Below are positions 46,744 through 57,830 of a stretch of DNA of 64,000 bases, piece after piece; within the stretch, counting starts at the first letter, position 1, and each line of letters begins with the position of its first letter. Location: contig NZ_JAQGPN010000001.1 of NCBI RefSeq assembly GCF_028826155.1, positions 248,001 to 312,000 of the forward strand, written 5' to 3'. A model generated the notes under the pieces. It was given only the letters and a program-made list of their open reading frames with translations. It made no database searches and was not told where the DNA came from. A program made the translations under genes and the position numbers. The stretch is from Mesorhizobium shangrilense. GTDB lineage: Bacteria > Pseudomonadota > Alphaproteobacteria > Rhizobiales > Rhizobiaceae.

Positions 46744-47429
46744 TTACCGACCCTCCCCTGCTGACGATCCGGAGTACGTTCCCGCGGCCCTCTCGCGTGG
46801 TCGTGGAGGCCCTTCGCGGCGTCCCGACCGGGCATCTGGTCGACGCCATGGACGGGCGCGGCTGCCTCGACCATCGCATCCGCCCGCTGCTGCCGGAGAA
46901 GTCCAGTCTCATCGGGGTGGCGCTCACCTGCCATGCCGGGCCGGCGGACAATCTCGCCGTATTCGCCGCGCTCGACGCCGCCCAGCCAGGCGACGTGATC
47001 GTCGCAGCAACGGACGCCTTCACGAAGACGGCAGTGACGGGAGACCTGCTGCTCGGCATGGCCCGCAATCTCGGCGTCGCCGGCTTCGTGACGGACGGGC
47101 TGGTGCGCGACCTCGCGGGGATCGAAGCGGTCGGGCTGCCGGTCTACTGCGCCGGGCTGACCGCCAACTCGCCGACGCGGAGCGGACCGGGCACGGTGGG
47201 CTTCCCGATCGTCCTGGGGGACGTCGCGATCGCATCCGGGGACATACTGGTCGGCGACCGCGACGGCGTCGTCATCGTGCCGCAGGCGATCGCCGGGGCG
47301 GTGCTGGCGCGGCTGCCGGCGATAAGGACGGCCGAACGCGAGCTGGAGGAGAAGGTGCGCGGCGGGCTCGGCGTTCCGGACTTCGTGCGCTCGATCCTGG
47401 CATCGGACAGGACGCGCCGCGTCGACTGA
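46740..47429 (+). CDS. RraA-like aldolase/decarboxylase family protein
   Basis: A 229-aa protein with the RraA/HMG-CHA aldolase fold: AMDGRGCLDHRIRPL, then VTDGLVRDLAGIEAVGLPVYCAG (metal-binding D-R-D region) and GDILVGDRDGVVIVP. Members include 4-hydroxy-4-methyl-2-oxoglutarate/4-carboxy-4-hydroxy-2-oxoadipate aldolases that give pyruvate, and proteins of other function. Its ATG overlaps the stop of the FMN enzyme. In the context of lactonase and 2-hydroxyacid dehydrogenase, a pyruvate-yielding aldol cleavage is a natural guess. Confidence 0.9.
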   Translation: MITDPPLLTIRSTFPRPSRVVVEALRGVPTGHLVDAMDGRGCLDHRIRPLLPEKSSLIGVALTCHAGPADNLAVFAALDAAQPGDVIVAATDAFTKTAVTGDLLLGMARNLGVAGFVTDGLVRDLAGIEAVGLPVYCAGLTANSPTRSGPGTVGFPIVLGDVAIASGDILVGDRDGVVIVPQAIAGAVLARLPAIRTAERELEEKVRGGLGVPDFVRSILASDRTRRVD

Positions 47430-47509
47430 ATGGCTATCGGCCTCCCGGCAGGACGCAAGTTCTTGCAAAGAGACTCGGAAAAGCGCCCCTGCATCGCCAT
47501 ATTCGAGGC

Positions 47510-48616
47510 ATGAACCGCATGCCTACGATCGACATCTTCGCCAGACGCCGCAACCGCCTCCTCAACACCGTGCACACATGGCTGCTCGCCGCCGGCAGCC
47601 TGCTGCTCCTCGGCCTGACGGCATGGGCGTTCGGCGAGCCGGGCGGCATCGCCTACGCGGTCATCTTCGGCGGCATCTCGCTGTGGCTGGTGCTGCGCGT
47701 CAGCCCGCAGATGGTGCTCAAGATGTACAAGGCGCGGCCGGTTTCCGCCGCCGAGTTCCCGGCCGGCGTCGCGATCGTAGAGGAACTCGCCAGGCGCGCC
47801 GAACTGCCGACGACGCCCGAGCTCTACGTCATCCCCTCCAAAATGATGAATGCGTTCGCGGTCGGGCGTCGCGACAATGCCGTCATCGCGGTCACCGACG
47901 CGCTGGTGCGCAACATGACGCAGCGCGAGCTTGCCGGCGTGCTCGCCCACGAGATCAGCCACGTCGCGCACGAGGACGTGCGCGTCATGGCCTTTGCCGA
48001 CATGGTGTCGCGCTTCACCTCGCTGATGTCGACGGTCGGCCTTCTGTCGCTGTTCCTCAACCTGCTCGGCTTCGCGGGCGGCTATGCGACGCAGGTGCCC
48101 TGGCTCGGCGTGCTGGTGCTGCTGTCGGCGCCGACGGTCGGCGGCCTGATCCAGATGGCGCTGTCGAGGACCCGGGAGTTCGACGCGGACCTCGGCGCGG
48201 CGATCCTGACCGGAGACCCGGACGGGCTGGCCTCGGCGCTGGCAAAGCTGGAACGCGCGCAGGGCAAGCTGTGGGAGGGACTGCTGCTGCCCGGCGGGCG
48301 CATGCCCGATCCGTCGGTGCTGCGCTCGCATCCGCTGACGGCGGAGCGCATCGCGCGGCTGTACGCCCTGAAAGGAACCGTCGTCGACGAAGCCCCGCCG
48401 GCAGCCCGGCAAACGCCGCAGCCACGCCCCTCGATGGTGCCGCAGATCCGACTGCGCCGAGGCACGAGTTGGGCGGGACTGCCGATAATGCACCCGCTGG
48501 CGCCGTTCGAGGACGAAATCCCGGCCGGTGAAGGCGCCACGGCCTGCCCGGGCGGACTGGCCGCTCCGGACGGCGATCCGCGCATCAGGGTGATGCGCGG
48601 CGGCGTGTGGTGGTGA
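47510..48616 (+). CDS. M48 family metalloprotease (HtpX-like)
   Basis: A 368-aa membrane zinc protease with two N-terminal transmembrane segments (about 22-40 and 45-63), the HEISH zinc motif at 147-151 with Glu148, a further pair of hydrophobic stretches (about 165-205) and the third ligand in REFDADL (about residue 222). Related HtpX proteases remove damaged membrane proteins. The C-terminal 80 residues are Pro/Arg-rich and not part of the protease fold. ATG 47519 is an alternative start. Confidence 0.92.
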   Translation: MNRMPTIDIFARRRNRLLNTVHTWLLAAGSLLLLGLTAWAFGEPGGIAYAVIFGGISLWLVLRVSPQMVLKMYKARPVSAAEFPAGVAIVEELARRAELPTTPELYVIPSKMMNAFAVGRRDNAVIAVTDALVRNMTQRELAGVLAHEISHVAHEDVRVMAFADMVSRFTSLMSTVGLLSLFLNLLGFAGGYATQVPWLGVLVLLSAPTVGGLIQMALSRTREFDADLGAAILTGDPDGLASALAKLERAQGKLWEGLLLPGGRMPDPSVLRSHPLTAERIARLYALKGTVVDEAPPAARQTPQPRPSMVPQIRLRRGTSWAGLPIMHPLAPFEDEIPAGEGATACPGGLAAPDGDPRIRVMRGGVWW

Positions 48617-49603
48617 TCAGACGTACTCCCAGCCGTCGTGCTCGCCGGCGCGGAAGATGGCGTCGATGGCCTTCTGGTTCAGGATGGACTGCTCGAGGGT
48701 GAAGACCGGCACGTCATCGCCCTGCGCGGCGCGTGCGAACGCCTCGGCCTCGAGCTTGTACTGCCTGGTCGCGGGGAAACGGTAGACGGTCGCCTCCGTA
48801 TGCGTCTGGTTGTGCAGCTCGATGCGGTGGTGGTCATAGTCGCCCGCGTTGAATGGCGCATGCACCTCGATGAAGCCCTTGTCGCCGTGGAAGACCATGA
48901 GCTGCCTCAGCGCCATCTGGGTCGAGCAGTAGAAGGACAGGTCGAAGGTGCCGAAATCGGCCTTCACGGTCGAGTAGATGTCGGTGCCGAACTTCTCGTC
49001 GCGCTCGACCTGCGCCTGCACGCGGACCGGCTCCTTGCCGGTCACGAAACGCGTCGACACGGTCGGGTACACACCGATGTCGGGCAGCGCACCGCCGCCG
49101 AGCGACAGCTGGTTGCGCATGTTGTTCGGGTCGACGTTGTAATAGGAGAACGCGCCCTGCACGTGCCGCAGCCGGCCGATGGCGCCGCCCTGCACGAGCT
49201 CCCGCACCTTGATCCACTGCGGGTGGTAGACGACCATGAAGGCTTCGCAGATGAGCACCTTGGTGCGGTCGCGCACCTCGATGAGCGGCGCGATGTCCTT
49301 GGCGTCGAGCGCCAGCGGCTTCTCGACCAGCACGTGCTTGCCTGCCTCGGCGGCCTTCGCGGTCCATTCGACGTGCTGCGAGGTGGGAAGCGGGATGTAG
49401 ACGCCGTCGACGACGTCCGAGGCCAGCATCTCCTCATAGGAGCCGAAGGCATGCGGAACGCCGAAGCGGTCGGCCAGCGCGCGCGCCTTCGAAAGGTCGC
49501 GGCTGGCAATCGCCGTCACCACGCCGTTCTCGGCGTCCTGCATGGCCGGCAGAACATGATCCCGCGCGATCTTGGCGGTCGATACGATACCCCAGCGAAA
49601 CAT
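48617..49603 (-). CDS. Gfo/Idh/MocA family oxidoreductase
   Basis: A 328-aa NAD(P)-dependent dehydrogenase. The N-terminal Rossmann domain starts [11 protein letters not shown] and contains [33 protein letters not shown] (the EKP signature). The C-terminal alpha/beta domain follows. Substrates in the family are mostly sugars and cyclitols. ATG 49603 sits 6 nt after GGAGGA, so the upstream GTG is not needed. Confidence 0.93.
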   Translation of the reverse strand: MFRWGIVSTAKIARDHVLPAMQDAENGVVTAIASRDLSKARALADRFGVPHAFGSYEEMLASDVVDGVYIPLPTSQHVEWTAKAAEAGKHVLVEKPLALDAKDIAPLIEVRDRTKVLICEAFMVVYHPQWIKVRELVQGGAIGRLRHVQGAFSYYNVDPNNMRNQLSLGGGALPDIGVYPTVSTRFVTGKEPVRVQAQVERDEKFGTDIYSTVKADFGTFDLSFYCSTQMALRQLMVFHGDKGFIEVHAPFNAGDYDHHRIELHNQTHTEATVYRFPATRQYKLEAEAFARAAQGDDVPVFTLEQSILNQKAIDAIFRAGEHDGWEYV

Positions 49604-49689
49604 CTGCACTCCTCCCGAACAATTTCGGGCGGCAGTCTTGCGCGAAACGCACCGGGATTTCCAGCGCCAATGACGCCAGATTGGCTCCT

Positions 49690-50259
49690 TCAGCCGCGCC
49701 GGCCGGTGAGCGCCATGTCGAAATTGACGACGTTGGAGTAGATCGGCGTGCCGACGTCCATGCCGTAGCGCGAGCGGAGCACCTTGCCGGTGACGTGGAA
49801 GGAGATGCGGCCGCCCTTGAGCCCCATCAGTTCCGCATTGAAGGTCTCGTTGAACGTCTTGCCGCGCGCCGTCAGGCGCCCGACGATCGTCGCGGTGTTG
49901 TCGCCCGTGCGCTTCACTGAAGCGGAGCGGAAGGCGATCTGGCGCTCGTTGGCGACGTCGAACACCGCGTCGGACTTCAGGAAATTGTCGATGCGCTGCT
50001 GGCCGGAGCTGACGCTCGCCGGGAAGATGGTGATGTCGACGCGCGAACGGGAAATGTCCTTGCCGTCGATCCTGATGGTGCCCTTGAAACTGCCGAAGCC
50101 GGCCTTGATCCCACCGCCGCTTGCATTTCCGATGGTGAACCGGATCGAAGAACCGTCGATGGTGTAGCTACCGGCGGCCTGATCCAGGTCGACGGCAGCG
50201 GCTGTAGGCGTCGCTGCAAGAAGCACGACGGCGAGCACACGCAACAGCCGGGCATACAT
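49690..50259 (-). CDS. YceI family periplasmic protein
   Basis: A 189-aa lipocalin-like exported protein with a signal peptide ([22 protein letters not shown]). It carries the YceI-type segment [17 protein letters not shown], which usually binds a polyisoprenoid lipid. The physiological role is unclear. The gene is monocistronic, 80 bp from the aminotransferase gene on its upstream side. Confidence 0.9.
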   Translation of the reverse strand: MYARLLRVLAVVLLAATPTAAAVDLDQAAGSYTIDGSSIRFTIGNASGGGIKAGFGSFKGTIRIDGKDISRSRVDITIFPASVSSGQQRIDNFLKSDAVFDVANERQIAFRSASVKRTGDNTATIVGRLTARGKTFNETFNAELMGLKGGRISFHVTGKVLRSRYGMDVGTPIYSNVVNFDMALTGRRG

Positions 50260-50339
50260 CGCATCGCTCCTTCCGGATCGCGGCCGCCCTCAGGCAACAA
50301 CGATGGTCGAACCGGCAATATTCCGGCCGCCGGAAGGTT

Positions 50340-51560
50340 TCATTCGCTCCGGTAACGCGACACGAGTTCCGCGACGCGCCCGATCGCATCGACGGCGGCC
50401 TGGCGGTCCTGGGAGAAATTGAAGCGGATGCTGGCGGAGGAGTGCGGACCGAACTCGGTCCCCGGCGTGACCGTCACGCTTGCCTGATGGCGCAGCAGCC
50501 TGACGAAATCGGCAAACGACACGTCCAGCGGCGGCAGTTGCGGGAACAGGTAGCTGCCGGCCTGGGGCGTCCTGACGCCAAGCCCCTCCACGGCGCGCAG
50601 GCGTTCGAGCAGAGCATCCCGAATGGCCTGGTGCAGCACGATGCGCTCCGCCATCCAGCCCTCGGGCTCCGCGAACCAGGTCTGCAGAACGGCCTGGCTG
50701 TAGCCGGCGGCGCGCAGCGAGACGATCGCCTGCAGCTTCTCCATCCGCTCTATGACGCGTGGGGAACCAAAGGCGACGCCGAGGCGATAGCCGCTGAGCG
50801 ACTCCGTCTTCGAGGGCCCCATGATGGTGACGACCTTGTCGGGATCGATGTCCTGCGCCCGCAGATGGGTGTAGTCGCTGCCCGCATAGAGCAGCCGCGA
50901 ATAAAGCTGATCGACGATGACGAACACGCCGTAGCGCTCGGCGAGGCGTGCGATCTGACGGATCTCGTCGCCGGAATAGACCACGCCCGCCGGATTGTTC
51001 GGGTTCGAGAACAGGAACACCTTCACGCCTGACCGGAAGGCGTCCTCCAGTTGGCCCAGATCGAGGCCCGCGCGGTCGTCGCAGCCCAGATAGTCGAGGC
51101 GGACCGGAACGATCTCGCCACCCATGAAGTCGACCAGCTTGCGATTCGCAAAATAGTCCGGCTGGACGATGGCGACCCTGTCGCCGGCGGCCACCGTCGA
51201 GGCGACGGCAAGGAACAGTGCGCCCTGCGTTCCGGGCGTGACGATCAGCCCCTGGTCTGCCGACACGTCGGCGCCGGTGAAGGCCGCAAGCCGCGGCGCG
51301 AGGAGCGTCCTGATACCGCCGCTGCCCCGATATTCGGTGTAGGCCTGCGCGCCGCCTATCTCGACGCCTTCGGCGAAGGCCTTGAACGACCCCGGGGTCG
51401 GCTCAAACGCATCCACGTCGCCATGCGAGAAGTCCACCGGCGTTCCGGGGAGCTCCCCGCCGCGAAACAGGTTGCGGATATCGCCGGCATGCTGGCGAAC
51501 CTCCTGGCCCGGAGCACTGTCCGTGGCCAGCCGCATGAATTTGGCGTCGATCGCGTTCAT
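50340..51560 (-). CDS. PLP-dependent class I/II aminotransferase
   Basis: A 406-aa fold-type I aminotransferase with the PLP-binding lysine in MGPSKTESLSGYRLG (Lys251), the SNPNNPAGVVYS loop and the VIVDQLYSRLLY Asp-Tyr pair, ending with the conserved SIRFNFSQDR Arg. The amino donor and acceptor are not evident. ATG 51560 has a GAGAAGG ribosome-binding sequence. Confidence 0.92.
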   Translation of the reverse strand: MNAIDAKFMRLATDSAPGQEVRQHAGDIRNLFRGGELPGTPVDFSHGDVDAFEPTPGSFKAFAEGVEIGGAQAYTEYRGSGGIRTLLAPRLAAFTGADVSADQGLIVTPGTQGALFLAVASTVAAGDRVAIVQPDYFANRKLVDFMGGEIVPVRLDYLGCDDRAGLDLGQLEDAFRSGVKVFLFSNPNNPAGVVYSGDEIRQIARLAERYGVFVIVDQLYSRLLYAGSDYTHLRAQDIDPDKVVTIMGPSKTESLSGYRLGVAFGSPRVIERMEKLQAIVSLRAAGYSQAVLQTWFAEPEGWMAERIVLHQAIRDALLERLRAVEGLGVRTPQAGSYLFPQLPPLDVSFADFVRLLRHQASVTVTPGTEFGPHSSASIRFNFSQDRQAAVDAIGRVAELVSRYRSE

Positions 51561-51784
51561 CAAGCCTTCTCCTCGACCAGGAATCGAGACAGTTTTCCGG
51601 AGAACTTCCCTATTACGCAAGCGCTCGCCAGTCGACTCACGTGGAAGCTATCACCAGCGCCCGGGACGGCAATGAGGCTCCGCCCGACCATGAACGGCAA
51701 AGTCCGCCGCACCGCCCGGAGGGCAGTTAGGAACGGGACAAACATCGCCGGATTTTCAATGAAATCAATCACCATCCGAAGGGA

Positions 51785-51869
51785 TGGTGCCCAGGAGAGG
51801 ACTCGAACCTCCACGCCTTGCGGCACACGGACCTGAACCGTGCGCGTCTACCAATTCCGCCACCTGGGC
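51785..51869 (-). tRNA. tRNA-Leu (anticodon CAG)
   Basis: An 85-nt minus-strand tRNA with a long variable arm, as expected for leucine. The acceptor stem GCCCAGG/CCTGGGC is followed by discriminator A and encoded CCA; the anticodon stem CACGG/CCGTG has a loop TTCAGGT, giving anticodon CAG for the CUG codon. Confidence 0.95.
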
Positions 51870-51987
51870 AGGTGCGCCGCCGATGTAAGCGGGCGGCGCG
51901 GCCCTGTCAACACGCCTTGGCGGGAGAATTTTCGATCTCCCCACCATCTCTGCGGGAGTGCGGCGTCGCGCCGCGCCCCTGGCCCGC

Positions 51988-52605
51988 TCAGGCCAGCACT
52001 TCCTTCGACGCGACCGTCGAATCCGCGTTGAGCTTGTAGATGATCGGTACGCCGGTCCCGAGCTCCAGCTTGACGATCTCCTCGCCGGACATGCCTTCCA
52101 GCGCCATGATCAGCGCGCGCAGCGAATTGCCGTGCGCGGCGACCAGCACCGTATTGCCACGCAGCACGTGGGGCTGCATCTCATGCATGTAATAGGGCCA
52201 GACGCGGGCGCCGGTGTCTTTCAGGCTCTCGCCGCCGGGCGGCGGCACATCGTAGGAACGACGCCAGACATGGACCTGCTCCTCGCCCCACTTGGCCCTG
52301 GCGTCGTCCTTGTTGAGGCCGTTGAGATCGCCATAGTCGCGTTCATTGAGCGCCTGGTCGCGAATTGTCGTCAGATCGCTCTGGCCGGTGGCGTCGAGGA
52401 TGGCCTGGCAGGTCTTCTGGGCGCGCATCAGCACCGAAGTGAAGGCGATGTCGAACTTCAGGCCGCGCGCGTTGAGCTTCTGGCCGGCCGCAGCCGCTTC
52501 CGCCCTGCCCTGCTCGCTGAGGTCGACGTCGCGCCAGCCGGTGAAGAGGTTCTTGAGGTTCCATTCGCTCTGCCCATGACGGACGAGCACGAGTGTACCG
52601 GACAT
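51988..52605 (-). CDS. gpmA: 2,3-bisphosphoglycerate-dependent phosphoglycerate mutase
   Basis: A 205-aa glycolytic enzyme that interconverts 3- and 2-phosphoglycerate using a phosphohistidine. The N-terminal [10 protein letters not shown] (His10) and the later [12 protein letters not shown] are present. Its length is at the short, alphaproteobacterial end of the family. It lies 99 bp downstream of dapB on the same strand. Confidence 0.96.
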   Translation of the reverse strand: MSGTLVLVRHGQSEWNLKNLFTGWRDVDLSEQGRAEAAAAGQKLNARGLKFDIAFTSVLMRAQKTCQAILDATGQSDLTTIRDQALNERDYGDLNGLNKDDARAKWGEEQVHVWRRSYDVPPPGGESLKDTGARVWPYYMHEMQPHVLRGNTVLVAAHGNSLRALIMALEGMSGEEIVKLELGTGVPIIYKLNADSTVASKEVLA

Positions 52606-52642
52606 GAAATGCTCCTATGATCGGGACGGGTGCTGTGACGAT

Positions 52643-52664
52643 GCCTGCCGCTTGGGCGGCAGGC
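52643..52664. repeat. Hairpin between dapB and gpmA
   Basis: A 9-bp perfect stem (GCCTGCCGC / GCGGCAGGC) with a TTGG loop lies in the 99-bp gap. No T run follows, so it is not a classic terminator; it could be a processing or stability element. Confidence 0.4.
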
Positions 52665-52704
52665 GGGAGGGGACCGGCATCATCGCGAACCGACGGGCAT
52701 GACC

Positions 52705-53514
52705 CTAGAGGCCCAGCACGTCGCGCATGGTGTAGAGGCCGGGCTTCTTGCCGTGCGCCCACAGCGCAGCCTTCACCGCCCCGCGCGCGAACAGCCCGCG
52801 GTCCTCGGCGTGGTGCGAGAGCACGATTCGCTCGCCAGCGCCGGCCAGAATGACCGAGTGGTCGCCGACGACCGAGCCGCCGCGCAGCGTGGCGAAGCCG
52901 ATCGCGCCATCCGGACGCACGCCTGTATGGCCATCGCGGACCCTGACGCTGTGATCCTCGAGCGCAATGCCGCGGCCCTCCGCGGCTGCATTGCCGAGCA
53001 ACAGGGCGGTGCCGGACGGGGCGTCGACCTTGTGCTTGTGGTGCATCTCGAGGATCTCGATGTCGAATTCCTCGGGGCCGAGCGCCCGCGCCGCCTGCTC
53101 GACGAGAACGGCGAGCAGATTGACGCCGAGGCTCATGTTGCCGGACTTGACGATGGTGGCGTGGCGGGCGGCCGCAGCAATGGCGGCGTCCTGCTCCGGC
53201 GTGCAGCCGGTGGTGCCAATGACGTGCACGATGCGCGCCTGGGCGGCATAGCCGGCAAACTCGACGGTCGGCGCCGGCGCGGTGAAGTCGATGACGCCGT
53301 CGGCCCTGGCGAAGGCGGACAGCGGATCGTCGCCAATCGTGACGCCGATGGATCCGATCCCGGCCAACTCGCCGACATCCTTGGCGAGATGAGGCGACCC
53401 CTGGCGCTCGACGGCGCCGATCACCCTGGCGCCGGGCGTGGCGTGGATCGCCCTCACCAGCGTCTGACCCATGCGGCCGGCGGCGCCGACCACGACGAGA
53501 CCCATGTCGCTCAT
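52705..53514 (-). CDS. dapB: 4-hydroxy-tetrahydrodipicolinate reductase
   Basis: A 269-aa NAD(P)H-dependent enzyme of the lysine and diaminopimelate route. It starts [23 protein letters not shown] (nucleotide-binding loop) and contains the signature [22 protein letters not shown] with the catalytic His/Lys. Its start overlaps the ABC exporter stop (ATGA), so it is co-translated with it. Confidence 0.97.
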   Translation of the reverse strand: MSDMGLVVVGAAGRMGQTLVRAIHATPGARVIGAVERQGSPHLAKDVGELAGIGSIGVTIGDDPLSAFARADGVIDFTAPAPTVEFAGYAAQARIVHVIGTTGCTPEQDAAIAAAARHATIVKSGNMSLGVNLLAVLVEQAARALGPEEFDIEILEMHHKHKVDAPSGTALLLGNAAAEGRGIALEDHSVRVRDGHTGVRPDGAIGFATLRGGSVVGDHSVILAGAGERIVLSHHAEDRGLFARGAVKAALWAHGKKPGLYTMRDVLGL

Positions 53515-55388
53515 GCCTTGCTCCCGGTGCTCGAGGCCTTGGTCTTGCGATGCGGCACGACGTTCCCCGGCCGGGTGTCGTCGACCAGACCGAGCCCTCG
53601 CTCGTTCTGCGCCCTGTGAAAGCGCGCGTAGACGCCCGCCGGATCGGCGAGCAGCGCGCGGTGGGTGCCCTGCTCCACCAGCCTTCCGTGGTCGAGCACG
53701 ACGATCTGGTCGGCGTTGACCACCGTCGAGAGACGATGCGCGATGACGATGGTGGTGCGGCCGCGCATGACTTCGGAGAGCGCCACCTGCAGTCGCGCCT
53801 CCGATTCGTTGTCGAGCGCCGAGGTCGCCTCGTCGAGCAGCAGGATCGGCGCATTGCGCACGATGGCCCGCGCGATGGACAGGCGCTGCCGCTGCCCGCC
53901 GGACAGCGTCACCCCGTTCTCGCCCACGAGCGTGTCGTAGCCCTGCGGCTGCGCCCGGATGAAGTCGTCGGCCTGGGCCTGTACGGCCGCATGCTCGATC
54001 TCGGCATCGGTCGCGTCGGCACGGCCATAGCGGATGTTGTCGCGGATCGTCCCTTCGAACAGGTAGGGCTGCTGCGAGACGTAGGCGATCGATTCCCGCA
54101 GCGAACGCTTGGTGACCCTGGTGATGTCCTGCCCGTCGATCTCGATGCGGCCGCCGTCGACGTCGTAGAATCGCTGCAGCAGGGCCACCAGCGTCGACTT
54201 GCCGGCGCCGGAAGAGCCGACAATGGCAGTCGTCGATCCCGGGCGAACGGTGAAGCTCACATTGTGCAGGACAGGCAGGTCGTTCGAATAGCCGAAGGAC
54301 ACGTCCTCGAAGCGCACCTCCGCCTGGTCCACCTTGAGCACCGGCGCATCGGGCAGGTCGCGCTGTTGCGGGCGGATGTCGAGGATCTCGTAGATCATGC
54401 GCGCGTTCACGAGCGCCCGCTCGAGATTGACCTGCAGCCGCGCCAGCCGGCGCGCCGGGTCGTACGCGAGCAGCAGCGCGGTAATGAAGGAAAAGACGGC
54501 GCCGGGCGGTTGCTGGCCGATCGTCGTGCGATAGGCTGCGTAGGCGATGACGCCAGCGATCGCGAAGCCGGCCAGCACGTCCGAGATCGGGCTGACCCGC
54601 TCGGATACCCGCGAAATCTTGTTGGCGCGGACCTCAGCGTCGCTGACCAGGCCGTCGATCTTGGCGGCGAGCTGGTCCTCCATGGTGAAGGCCTTGACGA
54701 TGGCGATGCCCTGCGTCGCCTCCTGCATGGCGCCGATGAGGCGCGAATTGACTTCGATGGACTCCCGCGTCACCCGGCGCAGGCGACGCATGATCTTGTA
54801 GACGGCGAAGCCGAGGGGCGGCCCGATCAGCAGCGCGAAGGCCGAAAGCATCGGGTCCTGCATCACCATCACGACGACCAGCGCCATCAGCGAGACGAAG
54901 TCGCGGGCGACCGAGGTGAGCGTGATGCTCAACAGGTCGCGAACGCCGGTGACGTTCTCGTTGATGCGGGCGGCGAGCCGTCCCGAGCGCTTCTCGGCAA
55001 AGTAGCCGATGCCGAGCTTCATCAGATGGGCGAAGATGCGGCGCTGATAGCGCGCGACGAGGTTGTTGCCGATCTTGGCGAGCGTCACCGCCTGCGCATA
55101 GGTGGCGAGGCCGCGCAGCGCAAAGGCCGCGAAGATCGCCCCGCAGATCAGGAAGACGAGGTCATGGCGCTGCCGGAAGAAGAGCTCGTCGACGACGTCC
55201 TTGATGATCCAGGCGCTGAACGCAGTGGTGGCTGCGATCGCGAGCAGGCAGGCCGCCGCGAAGAGATAGTGCCATGCATAGTCGCGGCCGCTCTCGGCGA
55301 AGATTCGCCGCAGCGTGGCGACCACTTCGCTCGGATCGGCCCGGCGTTCCTTGCCGGACTTTGTATTGGGTGACCGTTGGTCTGCCAT
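53511..55388 (-). CDS. ABC exporter, ATP-binding/permease (MsbA-like)
   Basis: A 625-aa half-transporter. The N-terminal transmembrane domain (about residues 40-340, six helices) is followed by an ATPase domain with Walker [10 protein letters not shown] (about residue 410), signature LSGGQRQR and Walker [13 protein letters not shown]. It resembles lipid A/multidrug exporters. A homodimer is expected. It overlaps dapB by ATGA. Confidence 0.95.
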   Translation of the reverse strand: MADQRSPNTKSGKERRADPSEVVATLRRIFAESGRDYAWHYLFAAACLLAIAATTAFSAWIIKDVVDELFFRQRHDLVFLICGAIFAAFALRGLATYAQAVTLAKIGNNLVARYQRRIFAHLMKLGIGYFAEKRSGRLAARINENVTGVRDLLSITLTSVARDFVSLMALVVVMVMQDPMLSAFALLIGPPLGFAVYKIMRRLRRVTRESIEVNSRLIGAMQEATQGIAIVKAFTMEDQLAAKIDGLVSDAEVRANKISRVSERVSPISDVLAGFAIAGVIAYAAYRTTIGQQPPGAVFSFITALLLAYDPARRLARLQVNLERALVNARMIYEILDIRPQQRDLPDAPVLKVDQAEVRFEDVSFGYSNDLPVLHNVSFTVRPGSTTAIVGSSGAGKSTLVALLQRFYDVDGGRIEIDGQDITRVTKRSLRESIAYVSQQPYLFEGTIRDNIRYGRADATDAEIEHAAVQAQADDFIRAQPQGYDTLVGENGVTLSGGQRQRLSIARAIVRNAPILLLDEATSALDNESEARLQVALSEVMRGRTTIVIAHRLSTVVNADQIVVLDHGRLVEQGTHRALLADPAGVYARFHRAQNERGLGLVDDTRPGNVVPHRKTKASSTGSKA

Positions 55389-55502
55389 GCCTGCGTCAGA
55401 ATTTGTCGCGCCGTCTTATCGATATGCGCAGCCCTTGCCTACCTTTTTGGCGGCCCATGCGGCGACAAGCCATAATTTCGGCGAAAATGTTGCGCCCGGC
55501 GC

Positions 55503-56525
55503 TCAGGCGCGCCAGCGGCGATCGCGCGTCTCGACACCGAAACGCTCAGGAGCCTGTGCGTAGGCGGCAAGACCGGACAGCGCGGCGAGTGGATGCACGA
55601 TGACATAGACCGGAATGTCGCGCATGAGGGCCGAGTGCGGCGCCTTGTCCTCGAAGGCGGCGCGGAACTCGCCGGTCTTCAGGGCCGGCACGATCTTCTG
55701 GGCGATGCCGCCGGTCAGGAAGACGCCGCCCTGGCTCATGAAGACCAGCGCGAGGTCGCCTGCGGTCCGCCCGAGGCACGTCACAAACAGTTTCAGCGCC
55801 TCCTCCGCGACAGGGTCCGATTTGTCCAGCGCGGCTCCGGTGATCTCGGACGGCTTGGAAAAGCGCTCGGGCGCGCCGCTTGCAGTCGCCACGGCCCGGT
55901 ACACGCTGACCAGCCCGCGGCCGGAAAGGATCTGCTCGCCCGAGATACGGCCTTCCAGCGGCTCGATGTGCGGAAATATCTGGAACTCGCGCGGGTTCCG
56001 GGGACCGATGTCCATGTGCCCGCCCTCGCCGCGGACGGGGAGCCAGCGTCCGTGGAAATGGATCAGCCCGGCGACGCCGAGCCCGGTGCCCGGCCCGAGC
56101 ACGACGCGCGGCGCTCCTTCCTCCGGCGCGCCGCCGCCGATCTTCTCCATGTGCTCTTCGCCGAGCGCCACGACGGCCAGCGCCTGCGCCTCGAAATCGT
56201 TGAGGACGACGATGTCGGAGAGGCCGAGAGAAGAGAACATGACCTTCGGCCTGACGACCCATGGGCAGTTTGTCAGCGCGATCTCGTCGCCCTCGACGGG
56301 ACCGGCCACGGCAAGCACTGCGGATCTCGGGCGGATCGGGCTCTTGTCATGCACGCTGGCCCTGATGGCGGCGTCGATGGTCTCGAAGTCGGCGGTCTGA
56401 ACGATCGGAAAGAAGATCGGCTCCGACCTGGCGTCGAGGACCACCGCAAACCGCGCATTGGTGCCCCCAATGTCGCCGATCAGGATCGGAAAGGCCAGCT
56501 GGTCTCCTTCCCCGCTTGTCCACAT
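55503..56525 (-). CDS. glk: Glucokinase
   Basis: A 340-aa ATP-dependent glucokinase of the bacterial Glk family: [13 protein letters not shown] near residue 17, the TNCPW segment with its surrounding strand, [11 protein letters not shown] and the phosphate loop [12 protein letters not shown], with the conserved [11 protein letters not shown] near the C-terminus. It phosphorylates glucose at C6 in the cytoplasm. It follows the ABC exporter gene upstream on the same strand, with a 114-bp gap. Confidence 0.95.
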   Translation of the reverse strand: MWTSGEGDQLAFPILIGDIGGTNARFAVVLDARSEPIFFPIVQTADFETIDAAIRASVHDKSPIRPRSAVLAVAGPVEGDEIALTNCPWVVRPKVMFSSLGLSDIVVLNDFEAQALAVVALGEEHMEKIGGGAPEEGAPRVVLGPGTGLGVAGLIHFHGRWLPVRGEGGHMDIGPRNPREFQIFPHIEPLEGRISGEQILSGRGLVSVYRAVATASGAPERFSKPSEITGAALDKSDPVAEEALKLFVTCLGRTAGDLALVFMSQGGVFLTGGIAQKIVPALKTGEFRAAFEDKAPHSALMRDIPVYVIVHPLAALSGLAAYAQAPERFGVETRDRRWRA

Positions 56526-56667
56526 GGGCAGTCCCCTCGCGCTCGTTCCGGCGGCTCGGCCGCTCTCGTCGCCGCTCGCCGGACAAATGCCCGGAGCGAA
56601 CCGAATGCGGAACCGGCCTTGAGCGACTTCTAGTCGAGGCGCGTCGCCGCGAAAAGGGCAGGCAAGG

Positions 56668-57738
56668 CTAATTTCCCGGCCTGACGCGGGGCACTGGAAT
56701 TCCGATCTTCGGCGTCGGCGCGAAGGCGCTGGCCGCGATCGGCTCCGATGGCGCGATCATAGGCGTCGCGGGCTCTTCGGCCGGCGACGGCTGGGGCGCT
56801 ACGGCCGCGACCGCAGTTCCGTTGCCGCCGATGGTCACGGCCATCTCCGTCTCCGGTGACGGCATGGCGAGCACCGCGCGGCATTCCTTGGGCAGGCTCT
56901 TCATGGTCATGACGTCGCGCGCCTTGGGTGCATCCGGGTTCTTGTTCGGTCGCCAGGGCTCCTCGGTGAACCACCACGCGAGCGACTTGTCGCAGCCTTC
57001 TCCGGGCGGAGGCGCGGCCTGCTCCTTGCAGCCGCTGGAGCCTGCCTGGCAGCCTATCCGCACATGGAAATGGGCGTCATGCCCCCAGAACGGCCGCACC
57101 TTGCGCAGCCAACGGCGATCGCCCGTGGCGGTTTCGCAGAGCTTCTTCTTGATGCCGGGATGGACGAGGATGCGCTCGACCTCGGGATAGCTCGCGGCCC
57201 GCCTCAACAGCCGCAGATGGGCGTCGGTCCAGTAGCGTTCGTTGACCGTCAGACCGCCCTTCCTGATCATGGAGGCGGCGGCCGTGTTCTCGCGCTCGGT
57301 GGCCGAAAGGCGGCGATCCGGCATCGGGGTGAGCCAGATGTCGGCGTCGAGGCCGATCTGGTGCGAGGCGTGGCCGGTGAGCATCGGACCGCCGCGCGGC
57401 TGCGAAATGTCGCCCAGAAGCAGGCCGGGCCAGCCGTCCTGGGTGGCGTCGCGCGAGAGCTTCTCGATCAGGTTGATCATCGTCGGGTGGCCCCAGCGGC
57501 GGTTGCGCGACAGCCGCATCGCCTGCCAGGTAGGCCCGTCGGTGGCGATGGCGACGCCGCCCGTGAAGCAGCCCTTGCTGTAGAATCCGAAGGATTTGGG
57601 GCTGGCGGACACGGCCGGAAGCCTCTCCGCGCCGAACAGGTTCTTGGCAAGCTCTTCGGCGGAGGAAGCGCCGGTCATCGACAGCGACACGCCCAGCGTG
57701 GCGGCCATGCCTGCGGCCAAACGCAGAAATGTCTTCAT
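56668..57738 (-). CDS. mepA: Penicillin-insensitive murein endopeptidase
   Basis: A 356-aa periplasmic LAS-type metallopeptidase that cleaves D-Ala-mDAP cross-links in peptidoglycan. It has a signal peptide ([27 protein letters not shown]) and the zinc-site motifs [14 protein letters not shown] and [13 protein letters not shown] Pro/Ala-rich C-terminal extension (about residues 285-356) is longer than in the E. coli enzyme. ATG 57738 sits after GGAGGGACAG. A possible CtrA-like box lies at 57792-57807. Confidence 0.94.
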   Translation of the reverse strand: MKTFLRLAAGMAATLGVSLSMTGASSAEELAKNLFGAERLPAVSASPKSFGFYSKGCFTGGVAIATDGPTWQAMRLSRNRRWGHPTMINLIEKLSRDATQDGWPGLLLGDISQPRGGPMLTGHASHQIGLDADIWLTPMPDRRLSATERENTAAASMIRKGGLTVNERYWTDAHLRLLRRAASYPEVERILVHPGIKKKLCETATGDRRWLRKVRPFWGHDAHFHVRIGCQAGSSGCKEQAAPPPGEGCDKSLAWWFTEEPWRPNKNPDAPKARDVMTMKSLPKECRAVLAMPSPETEMAVTIGGNGTAVAAVAPQPSPAEEPATPMIAPSEPIAASAFAPTPKIGIPVPRVRPGN

Positions 57739-57791
57739 CTGTCCCTCCATCGTCTCCACGCCAAGCCCAGCCTCGACCTTGGTCCCCCACG

Positions 57792-57807
57792 GTTAGCGAA
57801 GCGTAAA
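57792..57807 (-). promoter_or_regulatory. CtrA-like box upstream of mepA
   Basis: On the minus strand TTTA-N7-CTAAC (one mismatch to the TTAA-N7-TTAAC / CTAAC consensus) lies 54 bp upstream of the mepA ATG. Weaker than the site at 10528-10542. Confidence 0.3.
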
Positions 57808-57830
57808 CGAAAGCTCCGATCGCAGGGCGC

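Noticed and set aside
52643..52664. Rho-independent terminator between dapB and gpmA
   Set aside because: The stem is good but no T run follows on the transcribed strand, so it is listed only as a hairpin.
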